Source: DASZIT01 sp963709665
Lineage (GTDB): Bacteria; Actinomycetota; Acidimicrobiia; Acidimicrobiales; RAAP-2
Assembly (NCBI GenBank): GCA_963709665.1
Contig: CAVPWU010000002.1
Location: 1,674,001 to 1,738,000 of the forward strand
Reading direction: 5' to 3'
Length of the DNA stretch: 64,000 bases
Shown here: positions 47,151 to 55,499 of the stretch, in pieces
Position numbering within the stretch: position 1 is the stretch's first letter
How the letters are laid out: each line of letters begins with the position of its first letter
Translations under genes and position numbers: made by a program
The notes under the pieces: generated by a model
Told to the model about the DNA's origin: nothing
The model's database searches: none
What the model saw: the letters and a program-made list of their open reading frames with translations, nothing else

Positions 47151-48746
47151 TCAGCCCCCGGGGCGGAACTCCCCGAAGACGCCGCGCAGCACGTCGGACA
47201 CCTCGCCGAGGGTGGCCATCCGGCCCAGCGCCACCTTCATCGGCACCAGCAGGTTCTGGGTGCCCCGGGCGGCGGCCTCCACATCGGCCAGGGCGGCGTC
47301 CACCGCCGCCTGGTCGCGATCGGCCCTCACCCGCTTCACCGAGGCCACCTGGGAGCGCTGGAGCTCCTCGTCGATGGGGAAGACCTCGGCCGGGTCGTTG
47401 GTCTCGTCGACGAACTTGTTGACGCCGACGACGATCTTCTCGTCGTCGTCGATGGCCTTGGCGTAGGCATAGGCGGCCTGCTCGATCTCCTGTTGCATGT
47501 ACTGCGCCTCGATGGCGTCCACCGCCCCGCCCATGGCGTCGATCCGCTCGAGGTACTCCCAGGCGGCGTGCTCCACCTCGTCGGTGAGCGACTCCACGAA
47601 CCACGAGCCGGCCAGGGGGTCCACGGTGTCGGCGATGCCCGACTCGTACCCGACGATCTGCTGGGTCCGGAGGGCGATCTTGGCCGCCTTCTGGGTGGGG
47701 AGCCCGAGGGCCTCGTCGAAGCCGTTGGTGTGGAGGCTCTGGGTGCCGCCGAGGGCCGCCGCCATGGCCTGGACGGTCACCCGGACGATGTTGTTCTCCG
47801 GCTGCTGGGCGGTGAGGGTGGATCCACCGGTCTGGGTGTGGAACCGCAGCAGGGTGGACTTCACGTCCTTGGCCTCGAACCGCTCGGTCATGATCTTCGC
47901 CCACATCCGGCGGGCGGCCCGGTACTTGGCCACCTCCTCGAAGAGGTTGTTGTGGGCGTTCCAGAAGAAGCTGAGCCGGGGGGCGAAGGCGTCCACGTCG
48001 AGGCCGGCGGCCAGGGCCGCCTCCACGTAGGCGATGCCGTTGGCGATGGTGAAGGCGATCTCCTGGACGGCCGTGGAGCCCGCCTCCCGGATGTGGTAGC
48101 CGGAGATGGAGATGGTGTTCCAGGCCGGCAGGTGCTCGGCGCAGTAGGAGAAGGTGTCGGTGACCAGCCGCATGGAGGGACGGGGCGGGTAGATGTAGGT
48201 GCCCCGGGCCACGTACTCCTTCAGGATGTCGTTCTGGATGGTGCCGTTCAGCTGGGTGGAGGACACCCCGTTCTCCTCGGCCACCAGTTGGTAGAAGAGG
48301 AGGAGGATGGCGGCGGTGGAGTTGATGGTCATCGAGGTGCTGACCTCGTCGAGCGGCAGCCCGGCCAGCAGCAGGCGCATGTCGGCCAGCGAGTCGATGG
48401 CCACCCCCACCTTGCCCACCTCGCCCTCCGAGCGCGGGTGGTCGGAGTCGTACCCCATCTGGGTGGGGAGGTCGAAGGCACACGACAGCCCGGTCTGGCC
48501 CGCCCCCAGCAGGAACTTGAACCGCTCGTTGGTGGAGGTGGCGGTGCCGAACCCGGCGTACTGGCGCATGGTCCACAGGCGGCCCCGGTACATGTCCGGG
48601 CGGATGCCCCGGGTGTACGGGTACCGGCCCGGATCGCCGAGCTGGATCGCCGGGTCCCACCCGTCCAGGTCGGCCGGCCCGTAGACCTGGTTGATGGTGA
48701 TGCCCGAGTCGGTGCGCCGCTCGTCGGGTGTGCCGTTGGCTGCCAT
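47151..48746 (-). CDS. Methylmalonyl-CoA mutase large (alpha) subunit, catalytic domain only
   Basis: Isomerises methylmalonyl-CoA and succinyl-CoA with adenosylcobalamin. The 531 residues hold only the TIM-barrel substrate domain: TRGIRPDMYRGRLWTMRQYA, FDLPTQMGYDSDHPRSEGEVGKVG in segments, TSMTINSTAAILL, GTIQNDILKEY, ISGYHIREAGST, and HTQTGGSTLTAQQPENNI. The B12-binding domain (DxHxxG) is absent and must be a separate subunit elsewhere, as in the archaeal and actinobacterial two-gene type (MCM or ICM-like). Residues around the YPYTRGI and RQYAGFGTA segments fit MCM. Start ATG 48746 is chosen because TAACCT lies exactly 6 nt upstream; an ATG 6 nt further up would fall inside that spacer. The adenosyltransferase at 59.2 kb can supply the cofactor. 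Confidence 0.9.
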   Translation of the reverse strand: MAANGTPDERRTDSGITINQVYGPADLDGWDPAIQLGDPGRYPYTRGIRPDMYRGRLWTMRQYAGFGTATSTNERFKFLLGAGQTGLSCAFDLPTQMGYDSDHPRSEGEVGKVGVAIDSLADMRLLLAGLPLDEVSTSMTINSTAAILLLFYQLVAEENGVSSTQLNGTIQNDILKEYVARGTYIYPPRPSMRLVTDTFSYCAEHLPAWNTISISGYHIREAGSTAVQEIAFTIANGIAYVEAALAAGLDVDAFAPRLSFFWNAHNNLFEEVAKYRAARRMWAKIMTERFEAKDVKSTLLRFHTQTGGSTLTAQQPENNIVRVTVQAMAAALGGTQSLHTNGFDEALGLPTQKAAKIALRTQQIVGYESGIADTVDPLAGSWFVESLTDEVEHAAWEYLERIDAMGGAVDAIEAQYMQQEIEQAAYAYAKAIDDDEKIVVGVNKFVDETNDPAEVFPIDEELQRSQVASVKRVRADRDQAAVDAALADVEAAARGTQNLLVPMKVALGRMATLGEVSDVLRGVFGEFRPGG

Positions 48747-48752
48747 GGACAC

Positions 48753-48758
48753 AGGTTA
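48753..48758 (-). promoter_or_regulatory. Putative -10 element of the mutase gene (leaderless)
   Basis: The minus strand reads TAACCT, 6 nt (GTGTCC), ATG at 48746. This spacing selects the start codon. Confidence 0.55.
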
Positions 48759-48874
48759 CGGCCTGTGGGACGGGGGGTCCGTCGGGCCCGGGCCGGGCGA
48801 CGCCGACCAATCCCCGGAGGTAGGAAGGGGGCCCGACCCCGCCCGGGGGCGCCCAGTGCCACCACCGGAGGACC

Positions 48875-49681
48875 ATGAGCCGAACCGTCGATGATCAGCC
48901 CGGGTGGAGGGACCGGGTCGCCCGGCGGGTCGGTCCGGTGGGGGACGTCCGGTCCCTGGGGCCCCGGATCCGGCGGATCACCGTGGACGGCCGTCCGCTG
49001 GTGGTCAAGACCGGCCCCGCGGTCGGCGACGAGGCCGGGGGCCTGGCCACCCTGGGGGCGGTGGCCGGAGCGCCGCCGGTACCCGAGGTGCTGGTGGCCG
49101 AGCCCGACCTGCTGGTGACGGGCTGGGTGGAGTCCGGACCGCCGACGCCCTCCCACCAGGAGGCGCTGGGGCGCCGGCTCGCCGCACTGCACACCGCCAG
49201 GAGCCCCGGATGGGGTGGGGGGTCGTCGTGGATCGGTGGTTGCCGGGTCGACCCGTCTCCCGCCCCCGACGCCACCGCCTTCTACGCCGGCCGGCTGACC
49301 GGCCTGGCCGCCCGGTGCGATCTGGAGGCCGAGGTGGCCGGTCTGGTCGATCGCCTCGGCGACCTGCTGCCACCGACCCGGCCGGCCCCGGTCCACGGCG
49401 ACCTGTGGTGGGGCAACGTCCTGTGGGGCGCCGACGGCCGGCCCTGGCTCATCGACCCGTCGGCTCACGGCGGTCTCCCCGAGGAGGACCTGGCCATGCT
49501 GGGGCTGTTCGGGCCGATCCCCGACCGGACCCTCCACGCCTACCGGCAGGTACTGGCACCCGACGACGGGTGGGCGGAGCGGGTCGAGCTGCTCACCCTG
49601 ATCCCCCTCCTGGTGCACACCGTCCTGTTCGGCGGCGGCTACCGGAGCCGGGCCGAGGCGGTCCTCCGCCGGTTCAGCTGA
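48875..49681 (+). CDS. Fructosamine kinase family protein
   Basis: Kinase-like protein of 268 residues. It keeps the aminoglycoside-phosphotransferase core seen in fructosamine/ribulosamine-3-kinases: ITVDGRPLVVKTGP (ATP-binding Lys), LGRRLAALHT, the special GWGGGSSWIGG segment, catalytic loop VHGDLWWGNVLW and metal site LIDPSAHGGLPEEDLAM. The family phosphorylates ketoamines on glycated proteins and so repairs early glycation damage. Start ATG 48875 follows GGAGGACC. It is followed by a separate leaderless promoter, so it is likely monocistronic. Confidence 0.88.
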   Translation: MSRTVDDQPGWRDRVARRVGPVGDVRSLGPRIRRITVDGRPLVVKTGPAVGDEAGGLATLGAVAGAPPVPEVLVAEPDLLVTGWVESGPPTPSHQEALGRRLAALHTARSPGWGGGSSWIGGCRVDPSPAPDATAFYAGRLTGLAARCDLEAEVAGLVDRLGDLLPPTRPAPVHGDLWWGNVLWGADGRPWLIDPSAHGGLPEEDLAMLGLFGPIPDRTLHAYRQVLAPDDGWAERVELLTLIPLLVHTVLFGGGYRSRAEAVLRRFS

Positions 49682-49707
49682 CCACGGGAACGGTGCTGAT
49701 CGGCTGG

Positions 49708-49713
49708 TAGGTT
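49708..49713 (+). promoter_or_regulatory. Putative -10 element of the 49.7-kb gene (leaderless)
   Basis: TAGGTT, 6 nt (GCGCGG), ATG at 49720. Same layout as ftsH, birA, FKBP and the mutase gene. Confidence 0.55.
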
Positions 49714-49719
49714 GCGCGG

Positions 49720-50349
49720 ATGGAGCACTGGGGGTCGATCCGGGTGCAGCGGCTGGCCCTGGCCGACCAGCTCGACGGACTCGACCCCGGGCAGTGGAGC
49801 ACCCCGAGCCTCTGCGGCGCCTGGGACGTGCACCAGGTGGCGGCCCACCTGATCGTCCCCCACGTCGTCACCCCGCCCACCTTCCTGAAGGCGATGGTCC
49901 GGGCCCGGGGACGGTTCGAGCGGGCCAACGTGGCCATGACCGCCCGGGTGGCGACGGCCACGGATGCGGAGCTGGTGGCCGACCTCCGCCGGTACGCCGA
50001 CAGTCGGGCCAAGCCGCCCATCTTCACCTCGGTGGCCCCGCTGACCGAGATCCTGGTGCACGGCCAGGACATCCAGGTCCCCCTGGGGCTGGAGGTCGCA
50101 CCGGTGGTCGACCTGTGGCGGGCCTCGCTGGCCTTTCTGGTGCAGCCCCGGGCGCGGCGGGGATTCGTGTCCCGCCGGCTCGACGGCCTCCGGCTGGTGG
50201 CCAGCGACTGCGAGTGGGCCCACGGCACCGGCGACGAGGTCCGCGGCCCGGCGCGCGCCCTGGCCCTCGGGGTGCTGGGGAGGACGGCACGCCGGGACGA
50301 ACTGAGCGGCCCGGGGGCGTCCCGCCTGGGCGGCTCCACGCCCGGCTGA
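49720..50349 (+). CDS. Maleylpyruvate isomerase (mycothiol-dependent) family protein
   Basis: A 209-residue member of the DinB/MDMPI helical-bundle superfamily. It has the N-terminal LADQLDGLDPGQWSTPSLCGAW segment, the metal-ligand helix WDVHQVAAHLIVPH, and the later ligand region APLTEILVHGQDIQVPLG with His. These three sites match the zinc-binding triad of mycothiol-dependent enzymes common in actinobacteria. Most members have unknown substrates and act in detoxification or thiol transfer. ATG 49720 is supported by the -10 element 6 nt upstream. Convergent with the moeB-like gene. Confidence 0.82.
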   Translation: MEHWGSIRVQRLALADQLDGLDPGQWSTPSLCGAWDVHQVAAHLIVPHVVTPPTFLKAMVRARGRFERANVAMTARVATATDAELVADLRRYADSRAKPPIFTSVAPLTEILVHGQDIQVPLGLEVAPVVDLWRASLAFLVQPRARRGFVSRRLDGLRLVASDCEWAHGTGDEVRGPARALALGVLGRTARRDELSGPGASRLGGSTPG

Positions 50350-50403
50350 CCGGACCGGCGCTCGGGCGGGGTCACCGCTCCGCCGGTCCCGGCCGCCGGC
50401 GGG

Positions 50404-51606
50404 TCAGGCCGAGGCCCCCGCCGGGGCGATGGCGTGGGGCATGCACAGCTCGTCGTACTCGGCGATGACGATGGGTGCGGCGTCCTCCCCGCAGGCCGGG
50501 CAGTGCGGGTCCCGGCGCACCTTGAAGGTCCGGAAGCTCTCCTCGAGGGCGTCGTAGGCCAGCAGGCGGCCCTGGAGCGTCTCGCCCACCCCCAGCAGGA
50601 TCTTGATCGCCTCGACGGCCTGGATGGACCCCACGATGCCGGGCAGCACGCCCAGCACGCCGGCCTCCGAGCAGCTCGGCGCCAGCTCCGGGGGGGGTGG
50701 CTCCGGGAGCAGGCAGCGGTAGCAGGGACCCACATAGGGGTTGAACACGGTGGCCTGTCCCTCGAAGCGGAAGATCGAGCCGTGGACCACCGGGATCCGC
50801 TTCAGGAGCGAGGCGTCGTTGACCAGGTACCGGGTGGGGAAGTTGTCGGTGCCGTCGACGATGACGTCGTACCCGTCGATGATGTCCAGGATGTTGTCGG
50901 CGCCCAGGCGCACGTCGTAGGTGACCACGTTGACGTCCGGGTTGAGCAGGGTCAGCGTCTTCTTGGCGGAATCGACCTTGCGCTCACCGATGCGGTCGGT
51001 GTTGTGGAGGATCTGGCGCTGCAGGTTGGAGGCGTCGACCACGTCCATGTCGATGATGCCGATGGTGCCCACCCCGGCGGCGGCCAGGTAGAGGCCCGCC
51101 GGTGAGCCGAGCCCGCCGGCGCCCAGCAGCAGCACCTTGGCGTCGAGCAGCTTCAGCTGGCCCACCTCGCCCACCTCGGGGAGGAGGAGGTGGCGCTGGT
51201 AGCGGTTGCGCTGCTCGGCGCTGAGCGAGCGGGGCGCCACCCAGTCCCGGCCCTCGTCCTTCCACTTGTTGAAGCCGCCGGCCACCGAGGCCACGTCGCC
51301 GTACCCCAGCTCCTGCAGGGTCTGGGCGGCGAAGGCGGAGCGGGTACCGCCGGCGCAGTACACGACCACATGGGAGGACTTGTCGGGGATCCGACCCTCC
51401 ACCGACGTCTCCAGGGTGCCGCGGGGGATGTGGACCGCCCCGGGGATGGCCCCCTGCTCGTACTCGTCGGGCTCCCGGACGTCGAGGACCACCGTCCCAC
51501 CGGCGCCGATCTCCTGCTCCGCCTCGGCGGTGTCGATCTCCCGGACAGCCGCCTTGGCCGCCGCCAACATCTCTCTGAAGGTAGGCACAGCGATCACGAT
51601 CCTCAC
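50404..51606 (-). CDS. moeB: Rhodanese-ThiF fusion, MoeB/MoeZ-like adenylyltransferase and sulfurtransferase
   Basis: About 400 residues. The N-terminal rhodanese domain (about 10-105) has VVLDVREPDEYEQGAIPGAV and the active-site Cys loop VVYCAGGTRSA. The ThiF/E1-like domain (about 120-380) has RYQRHLLLPEVGEVGQLKL, the ATP loop LLLGAGGLGSPAGLYLA, DMDVVDASNLQRQILH, DNFPTRYLVND, the catalytic Cys region GPCYRCLLPE, and a zinc CPAC near the C-terminus. It activates sulfur-carrier proteins (MoaD or ThiS-like) and may supply their sulfur. Mycobacterial MoeZ has the two domains in the opposite order; the rhodanese-first order is known from some MoeB proteins. GTG 51606, 51597 and 51588 are all possible starts; the first after the leader is used. 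Confidence 0.87.
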   Translation of the reverse strand: MRIVIAVPTFREMLAAAKAAVREIDTAEAEQEIGAGGTVVLDVREPDEYEQGAIPGAVHIPRGTLETSVEGRIPDKSSHVVVYCAGGTRSAFAAQTLQELGYGDVASVAGGFNKWKDEGRDWVAPRSLSAEQRNRYQRHLLLPEVGEVGQLKLLDAKVLLLGAGGLGSPAGLYLAAAGVGTIGIIDMDVVDASNLQRQILHNTDRIGERKVDSAKKTLTLLNPDVNVVTYDVRLGADNILDIIDGYDVIVDGTDNFPTRYLVNDASLLKRIPVVHGSIFRFEGQATVFNPYVGPCYRCLLPEPPPPELAPSCSEAGVLGVLPGIVGSIQAVEAIKILLGVGETLQGRLLAYDALEESFRTFKVRRDPHCPACGEDAAPIVIAEYDELCMPHAIAPAGASA

Positions 51607-51644
51607 GTCGTTCTGGCACCCGATTCGGTGCGACACCGGATAAA

Positions 51645-51650
51645 ACGTTA
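51645..51650 (-). promoter_or_regulatory. Possible -10 element of the moeB-like gene
   Basis: The minus strand reads TAACGT in a locally A/T-rich patch (TAACGTTTTATCC). It would give a leader of about 30 nt with GTGAGGATC before the start. Confidence 0.35.
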
Positions 51651-51700
51651 CCAGCGGGGTCGACATTCCCGTCGGGGATCCGCCGACCGGGCCCCGTTGG

Positions 51701-51706
51701 TAGCGT
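51701..51706 (+). promoter_or_regulatory. Putative -10 element of the nitroreductase gene
   Basis: TAGCGT lies 18 nt before the GTG at 51725. An ATG at 51714 opens a 6-codon frame (MRSRWS) that runs over the main start in another frame; it could be a minimal leader peptide, but ATGAGGT could also be the ribosome binding site. Confidence 0.45.
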
Positions 51707-51724
51707 GCGGTCGATGAGGTCCCG

Positions 51725-52324
51725 GTGGAGCTGACCGACGCGGTGCGTCAGCGCCGGATGACCAGGAACTTCACCGACCGACCCCTCGACCGTGCGACGG
51801 TGGACGCCCTGCTGGAGGCCGCCCTCCGGGCCCCCACGGCGGGCCACACCCAGGGCCGCGACCTGGTGGTGCTCGAGGGTCCCGAGCAGACCGCCGCCTA
51901 CTGGGACACCACCACCGATGCCGCCTGGCGGTCCACCTCCCGCCGGTTCGAGGGGATGGCCCGGGCCCCGGTGGTGGTGCTCCCCTTCGCCGACCCCGGT
52001 GCGTACGTCGCCCGCTACGCCGAGGGGGACAAGGTCCGGCCCGACGGGGCCACCGTCGAGTGGGTGGTCCCGTTCTGGTTCGTGGACGCCGCCTACGCCA
52101 CCATGACCCTCCTGCTGGCGGCCACCGACCGGGGCCTGGGGGCGGCGTTCCTCGGGAACTTCCGGGGGGAGGCGGCCCTCCGGGACCGGCTCGGCGTCCC
52201 CGACCGCCACCGCTGGTTGGGGGCGGTCCTGTTGGGGGAGGCGGCCACGCCCGATCCGCCATCCCCCTCGCTGGCCCGGGGTCGCCGGCCGTTCGAGGAG
52301 GTCGTCCACCGGGGCCGCTGGTAG
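51725..52324 (+). CDS. Nitroreductase family flavoprotein
   Basis: FMN-dependent oxidoreductase of 199 residues. N-terminal signature LTDAVRQRRMTRNFTDRPLD (FMN phosphate-binding Arg residues), DALLEAALRAPTAGHTQGRD, and the late dimer-interface segment AATDRGLGAAFLGNF. It probably reduces nitro or quinone compounds with NAD(P)H; F420 dependence is not indicated, since this fold differs from the F420-binding split barrels. Divergent from the moeB-like gene. Convergent with the epoxide hydrolase gene. Confidence 0.87.
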   Translation: MELTDAVRQRRMTRNFTDRPLDRATVDALLEAALRAPTAGHTQGRDLVVLEGPEQTAAYWDTTTDAAWRSTSRRFEGMARAPVVVLPFADPGAYVARYAEGDKVRPDGATVEWVVPFWFVDAAYATMTLLLAATDRGLGAAFLGNFRGEAALRDRLGVPDRHRWLGAVLLGEAATPDPPSPSLARGRRPFEEVVHRGRW

Positions 52325-52360
52325 GCGGGCCGGCCACGGTCGCCGGCTCCCGGCGACCCT

Positions 52361-53317
52361 TCAGACCGAGTCGAGGAAGCGGTCGAGGGCCCCGTTGACG
52401 GCGACGGGCGCCTCCTGCTGCACCCAGTGGCCGGCGCCCTCGATCAGGGTGCTGCCCCGGAAGTCGGTGCAGCCGGCCCCCGGGTCGGCGTAGGCGTCGA
52501 CTCCGGGGATCATGTGCCGGACCGGATCCCGCTCCCCGGCGATGAAGCACGAGGGCCGGTCGACGGTGGCACCCACGATGTCGCTCGACGCCGCCACATC
52601 GGCGGTGAGCGCCCGGTAGCGATTGAGGGCCCCGGTCAGGCCGGTGCGACGGAAGGTGGCGACGATGCCGTCGAGCTCGGCGTCGGGCAGGAACGACAGG
52701 GGCCCGGCCGGCGGCTCGGGCAACAGCGGGAGGAGCGCCGCGTCCCGGGCCGCATCGGGGAGCAGGCTGCCGACCGGCGCCTCCCCGGAGAGCGCGAAGT
52801 ACACCCGCTTGAGCGATGCCCGGAGATCGGGCTCGAAGGCGGCCTCCGCCACCCCCGGCGCCTGGAAGTACAGCATGTAGAAGAACCGGTCGGGATAGAG
52901 CTGGTCGAAGAGGTCGACCAGCGAGAGGGCCATCGGCGGGGTGTGGGGCACACTGAGGCCGGCCACGGCCCGCACCCGCTCGGGATGACGGATGGCACAG
53001 GTCCAGACGATGGGCGCGCCCCAGTCGTGCCCGAGCAGGATGACCGGGTCGTCCCCGAGGGCGGCGGCCACCGCAGCCACGTCCCCGGCCAGCTCCGTCA
53101 GCGTGTACCGCTCGACCTCCCGGGGCGCCGAGCTGCCGCCGTAGCCCCGGACGTCGAGGGTGGCGACCTGGTAGCCACGACCGGCGAGGTGGGCGACCTG
53201 GTGACGCCACGACGTGGCGAGCTCGGGCCAGCCCGGCACACAGAGGACCGACGGACCCCGACCGGTCACCTCCACCCGGAGGGTGATGTCGTCGTGCTCG
53301 ATCAGGAGTTCGTTCAT
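52361..53317 (-). CDS. Alpha/beta hydrolase, epoxide hydrolase-like
   Basis: A 318-residue alpha/beta-hydrolase. Oxyanion motif CVPGWPELATSWRHQ (HG-x-P replaced by PGWP), VRGYGGSSAP, and the nucleophile elbow LLGHDWGAPIVW with Asp as nucleophile, as in epoxide hydrolases and dehalogenases. The lid has two candidate Tyr residues (YMLYF); the late acid is in the AGERDPV region and the base in EGAGHWVQQEAP. The GHDWG elbow with Tyr in the lid favours epoxide hydrolase over haloalkane dehalogenase. Downstream of a decayed flavin monooxygenase gene, which could once have made its epoxide substrate. Confidence 0.88.
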   Translation of the reverse strand: MNELLIEHDDITLRVEVTGRGPSVLCVPGWPELATSWRHQVAHLAGRGYQVATLDVRGYGGSSAPREVERYTLTELAGDVAAVAAALGDDPVILLGHDWGAPIVWTCAIRHPERVRAVAGLSVPHTPPMALSLVDLFDQLYPDRFFYMLYFQAPGVAEAAFEPDLRASLKRVYFALSGEAPVGSLLPDAARDAALLPLLPEPPAGPLSFLPDAELDGIVATFRRTGLTGALNRYRALTADVAASSDIVGATVDRPSCFIAGERDPVRHMIPGVDAYADPGAGCTDFRGSTLIEGAGHWVQQEAPVAVNGALDRFLDSV

Positions 53318-53332
53318 CGGCTCGACACCCCG

Positions 53333-54061
53333 TCAGTCGGTGGGAAGGTCCGGGAGGAGGCGATCGAGATTGCCGGCCGCCTGCTCCACGTGGCTGAGAT
53401 GGCGACCGATCTGCTCGGTCGCCTCGACGTCCACCCCCGGGCGCGCCCTGGCGGTGCGGGCGAAGATGTCGAGACGTCCCGACGCCATCCACTCCCCGAT
53501 CTCGGGGTGCTGAAGCCGACCAGTGCGGCGCTGAAGGTCGGTTGGCAGATGCGCACCCACTGGAGGGTGATCCGGTCGTCGGCGAACACCTCGGTGGACG
53601 GATGGGGGGGAATGCCGGCCGCCGAGCAGTCGACGTGCAGGGTGGTGGGCCCGGTGGGCACGCTCCCGCGCTCCAGGGCGATCACCTCGCCGTCGATGGC
53701 CGTCACCCGGCCCATCCGGATCACTGATCGGAGACGGCGGAGCTCCGCCAGCTCCGCATCGCTGAGGATGGCGCGTGATACGCCTCCGGCGTGATCGTCG
53801 GGTCGGGTCGCCGAACCTCGCCGGCCGACTCCAGGCGGTCGAAGACGTCGTCGGCGGAGCTGAGTTGACGCCGTGGTAGCTGGCCGGCTGGTGGAGTCGG
53901 ACGAAGGGATAGGCGTCGTTCCAATGGCCCCCGGGTCGATCCCGACGGTCGACGATGGCCAGGGTCGCCTCGTCGTGGGTCAACACCGAATCGGCGAAGG
54001 CCATGCCGGCGGCGCCGCCGCCCCTGATCAGGTAGTCCGCTGTGATCGGCCGCATGTCCAT
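53333..54061 (-). pseudogene. Decayed FAD-dependent monooxygenase/oxidoreductase gene
   Basis: Fragments of one flavoprotein lie in three frames. The N-terminus (54061 to about 53870) has ITADYLIRGGGAAGMAFADS and RPGGHWNDAYPFVRLHQPAS, then YHGVN. The next recognisable part, SADDVFDRLESAGEVRRPDP, is in another frame, and ILSDAELAELRRL, VIRMGRVTAIDGEVIALERG and ITLQWVRICQPTFSAALVGF in a third. The end (GEWMASGRLDIFARTARARP, VDVEATEQIGRHLSHVEQAA) returns to the first frame. Intact homologues that I recall are over 400 residues; here the middle NAD-binding part between YHGVN and SADDVF is deleted. At least one large deletion and two to three frameshifts make it non-functional. Sequencing error alone cannot explain the deletion. 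Confidence 0.85.
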
Positions 54062-54270
54062 TGATCCGCCCTGGTTCGGAGGCCCCCCCGACCGCCGGCC
54101 CAGGGGAGGGTAACACCAGGCCGGGCCGTCGCAGGCGGCGGGCGGCCCCGGGTCACCACGTGGGGTCCGGACCCCGGTGGGTGGTCCCGCGCAAGGTCCC
54201 CGTCAAGGTCGGCGTCCAGCCGTGCCCCCACCGTGGGCCGGAAGAAGACCCGACGACCCCGGAGACCTCC

Positions 54271-54951
54271 ATGACCGACACCACTGCCCGTCCGTCCGGC
54301 GTAGATCCCACCGCCGGACACCGGACCCCCGTGCCCGCCCCCCCGGAACGACCGGACCCGCCGTCGGTGCGGATCGTGCCGTGGGAGGATCCCATCGCCG
54401 ACCCGCTGGGCGTCCATCCGTGCTCCCGGTACGTGGAGCTGTACTGGTTGGGAATTCTGGGACCCTCGGCCACCTGGCTGCTCCGGCGGATCTCCTACGG
54501 AATGGAGATGCACCCCGAGGGCTTCGCACTCGACCTGGCCGAGACGGCCCGCTCGTTGGGACTGGGCGACCGGATGGGCAAGAACTCCCCGTTCCGCCGG
54601 GCCCTGCTCCGGTTGGGCACCTTCGAGCTGGCCCGCTCCTCCGGCCCGCACGGACTGGCGGTACGGACCCGGGTCCCCCCGCTACCGCTCCGGCACGTCC
54701 TCCGGCTGCCGCCTTCGCTCCAACAGAGCCATCGACGTTGGCTCGAGGAGCAGCGTCTCCCCGGACCCGAGCAGATGCGGCTCCGGGCCTCGCGGCTGGC
54801 AGCCGGCCTGGTCGCCTCCGGGGTGGACCGGGCGGGCGTCGAGCGGCGGTTGGCCGAGTGGCAGTTCCACCCCGCCGTCGCCTTCCGGGCCGCCGAGGAG
54901 GCGTGGCGCGGCCAGTGGGGGGACGGTGGGTGCGACGGGGACCGTCAGTAG
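54271..54951 (+). CDS. Conserved actinobacterial protein with winged-helix-like core, function unknown
   Basis: A 226-residue soluble protein. After a Pro-rich N-terminus (1-35) comes VRIVPWEDPIADPLGVHPCS, then LYWLGILGPSATWLLRRISY and FALDLAETARSLGLGDRMGK, followed by SPFRRALLRLGTFELA and RTRVPPLPLRHVLRLPPSLQ. The helix-turn-helix spacing and basic residues suggest a nucleic-acid-binding winged helix, but no named family was identified. I recall similar proteins across actinobacteria. ATG 54271 follows GGAGACC. Its last codons overlap the 3' end of the convergent zinc-ribbon gene by 7 bp. Confidence 0.72.
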   Translation: MTDTTARPSGVDPTAGHRTPVPAPPERPDPPSVRIVPWEDPIADPLGVHPCSRYVELYWLGILGPSATWLLRRISYGMEMHPEGFALDLAETARSLGLGDRMGKNSPFRRALLRLGTFELARSSGPHGLAVRTRVPPLPLRHVLRLPPSLQQSHRRWLEEQRLPGPEQMRLRASRLAAGLVASGVDRAGVERRLAEWQFHPAVAFRAAEEAWRGQWGDGGCDGDRQ

Positions 54952-55499
54952 AGCTCGAGCCGGCTGACGGCCAGGGGGACGGACACCACGCTCCGGGCGT
55001 CGGAATGGCAGTGGCTGCAGATCAGCTCGCCGGGGGCCAGTGGGGCGCCGCAGGTGGGACAGGTGGGTTGGCCGACCGTCACCTGGGAGCTGACCGCCAG
55101 GTCCCAGAACTGGCTGCTGACCCCGCCGGCACCCCGGGTGTCCTCCACGCTCATCTGGACGTGGATCCGGAGGACCGCCTGACCGGCTTCCAGCGGAGCG
55201 CCGACCAGGTGGATGGCCCCCGACGCCGGTCGCTGCCCACCCAGGCACCCGAAGTTCCGCTGCACCTGGGCGATCACGGCGTCGGTGAAGGTGCCCCGCA
55301 GCAGGTCGGTGGAGCGGGTGGCGTCGGCGACGAACAGCAGCGGGGCGGCGCTGCCGACCATGCCGGTCATCAGCTCCAGGGTGATCGGCGGTGGGCTCCC
55401 GGTGTGGGCGACGAGATCCTGGACCGACGGCCCCCACTGGCTGGGGTTGTCCACCATCATCGGGATGGGAGGAGGGGCGACCGCCCCCGCGTCGGTCAT
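54945..55499 (-). CDS. Tim44-like domain/zinc-ribbon protein
   Basis: A 184-residue protein. A central region of about 100 residues (DLLRGTFTDAVIAQVQRN through VSSQFWDLAVSSQVTV) looks like a mixed alpha/beta Tim44/ketosteroid-isomerase-like fold. A C-terminal zinc ribbon with CPTCGAP and CSHCHSD (two C-x2-C pairs, about 150-170) follows. There is no signal peptide. It is co-translated with the SPFH gene (ATGA overlap), which itself ends in a zinc ribbon. The pair probably forms a membrane-associated complex of unknown function. Confidence 0.72.
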   Translation of the reverse strand: MTDAGAVAPPPIPMMVDNPSQWGPSVQDLVAHTGSPPPITLELMTGMVGSAAPLLFVADATRSTDLLRGTFTDAVIAQVQRNFGCLGGQRPASGAIHLVGAPLEAGQAVLRIHVQMSVEDTRGAGGVSSQFWDLAVSSQVTVGQPTCPTCGAPLAPGELICSHCHSDARSVVSVPLAVSRLELY

